From Rugamonas fusca (GTDB lineage: Bacteria > Pseudomonadota > Gammaproteobacteria > Burkholderiales > Burkholderiaceae_D), in assembly GCF_014042365.1 (NCBI RefSeq), contig NZ_JACEZS010000024.1:1-64000 (forward strand): a DNA stretch of 64,000 nucleotides. Reading direction: 5' to 3'. Below are positions 63,989 to 64,000 of this stretch, one piece after another. The translations under genes and the position numbers were made by a program. Position 1 is the stretch's first letter, and the number at the start of each line of letters is the position of its first letter. The notes beneath the pieces are model-generated. The model was given only the letters and a program-made list of their open reading frames with translations. It made no database searches and had not been told where the DNA came from.

Positions 63989-64000
63989 ACGGCCCCCAGC
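63985..64000 (-). CDS. gspJ: Probable 3' end of gspJ (cut by window edge)
   Basis: On the minus strand the last bases read CTG GGG GCC GTA TGA, giving Leu-Gly-Ala-Val-stop and overlapping the gspK start. The T2SS order J-K predicts gspJ here. The visible part is too short to prove it. Confidence 0.4.

Overview
The window is high-GC chromosomal DNA from a betaproteobacterium, most likely an Oxalobacteraceae member (Massilia/Duganella/Janthinobacterium group). The basis is Burkholderiales-type porins, a tRNA-Tyr/Gly/Thr-tuf operon, a SAH riboswitch before ahcY, the dapF/DUF484/xerC and G3E GTPase/dksA/STAS/hslVU gene orders, and a gspJ-K-L-M-N-D-E-F-C type II secretion operon. This is inferred from gene content; no database comparison was possible.

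Layout. 1-0.8 kb: minus-strand tRNA-Tyr, tRNA-Gly, tRNA-Thr and the 5' part of tuf, with a recognisable sigma70 promoter. 0.9-10 kb: a signalling block (MASE1-CHASE-PAS-GGDEF-EAL protein, HDOD-GAF protein, a receiver-TPR protein whose phospho-acceptor Asp is replaced by Glu, receiver-DUF3369-HD-GYP protein, CheW). 10-18 kb: housekeeping and accessory genes (J-domain membrane protein, NDUFAF7-like methyltransferase, SDR/folB/ttcA, AraC regulator, GNAT, S41 peptidase lipoprotein). 18-24 kb: aromatic amino acid catabolism (indolepyruvate ferredoxin oxidoreductase, hppD, divergent Lrp/AsnC regulator). 24-30 kb: GNAT, cca, GST, lytic transglycosylase, 5-formyl-THF cyclo-ligase. 29-33 kb: activated methyl cycle (metK, SAH riboswitch, ahcY, small membrane protein, metF). 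33-43 kb: two LpxL-type acyltransferases, dapF, then a Sel1-repeat gene and two porins that separate dapF from DUF484-xerC. 43-48 kb: G3E GTPase, dksA (with a degenerate zinc finger), a duplicated STAS protein, hslV, hslU, a small basic ORF. 48-50 kb: an outer-membrane barrel protein and an XRE regulator.

50-52.6 kb is the clearest accessory region: a lower-GC islet with a probable HEPN-domain protein and a K+-channel-like membrane protein. It is bracketed by inverted arrays of ~23-bp tandem repeats, and the right array is interrupted by a 100-bp MITE-like element. From 52.6 kb to the end, a patatin/beta-barrel protein lies downstream of a type II secretion operon on the minus strand (C, F, E, D, N, M, L, K and the last codons of J).

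The best candidate for an undescribed system is the repeat-bracketed HEPN + ion-channel pair. Its function, for example in defence or stress, is inference from domain type and context only.
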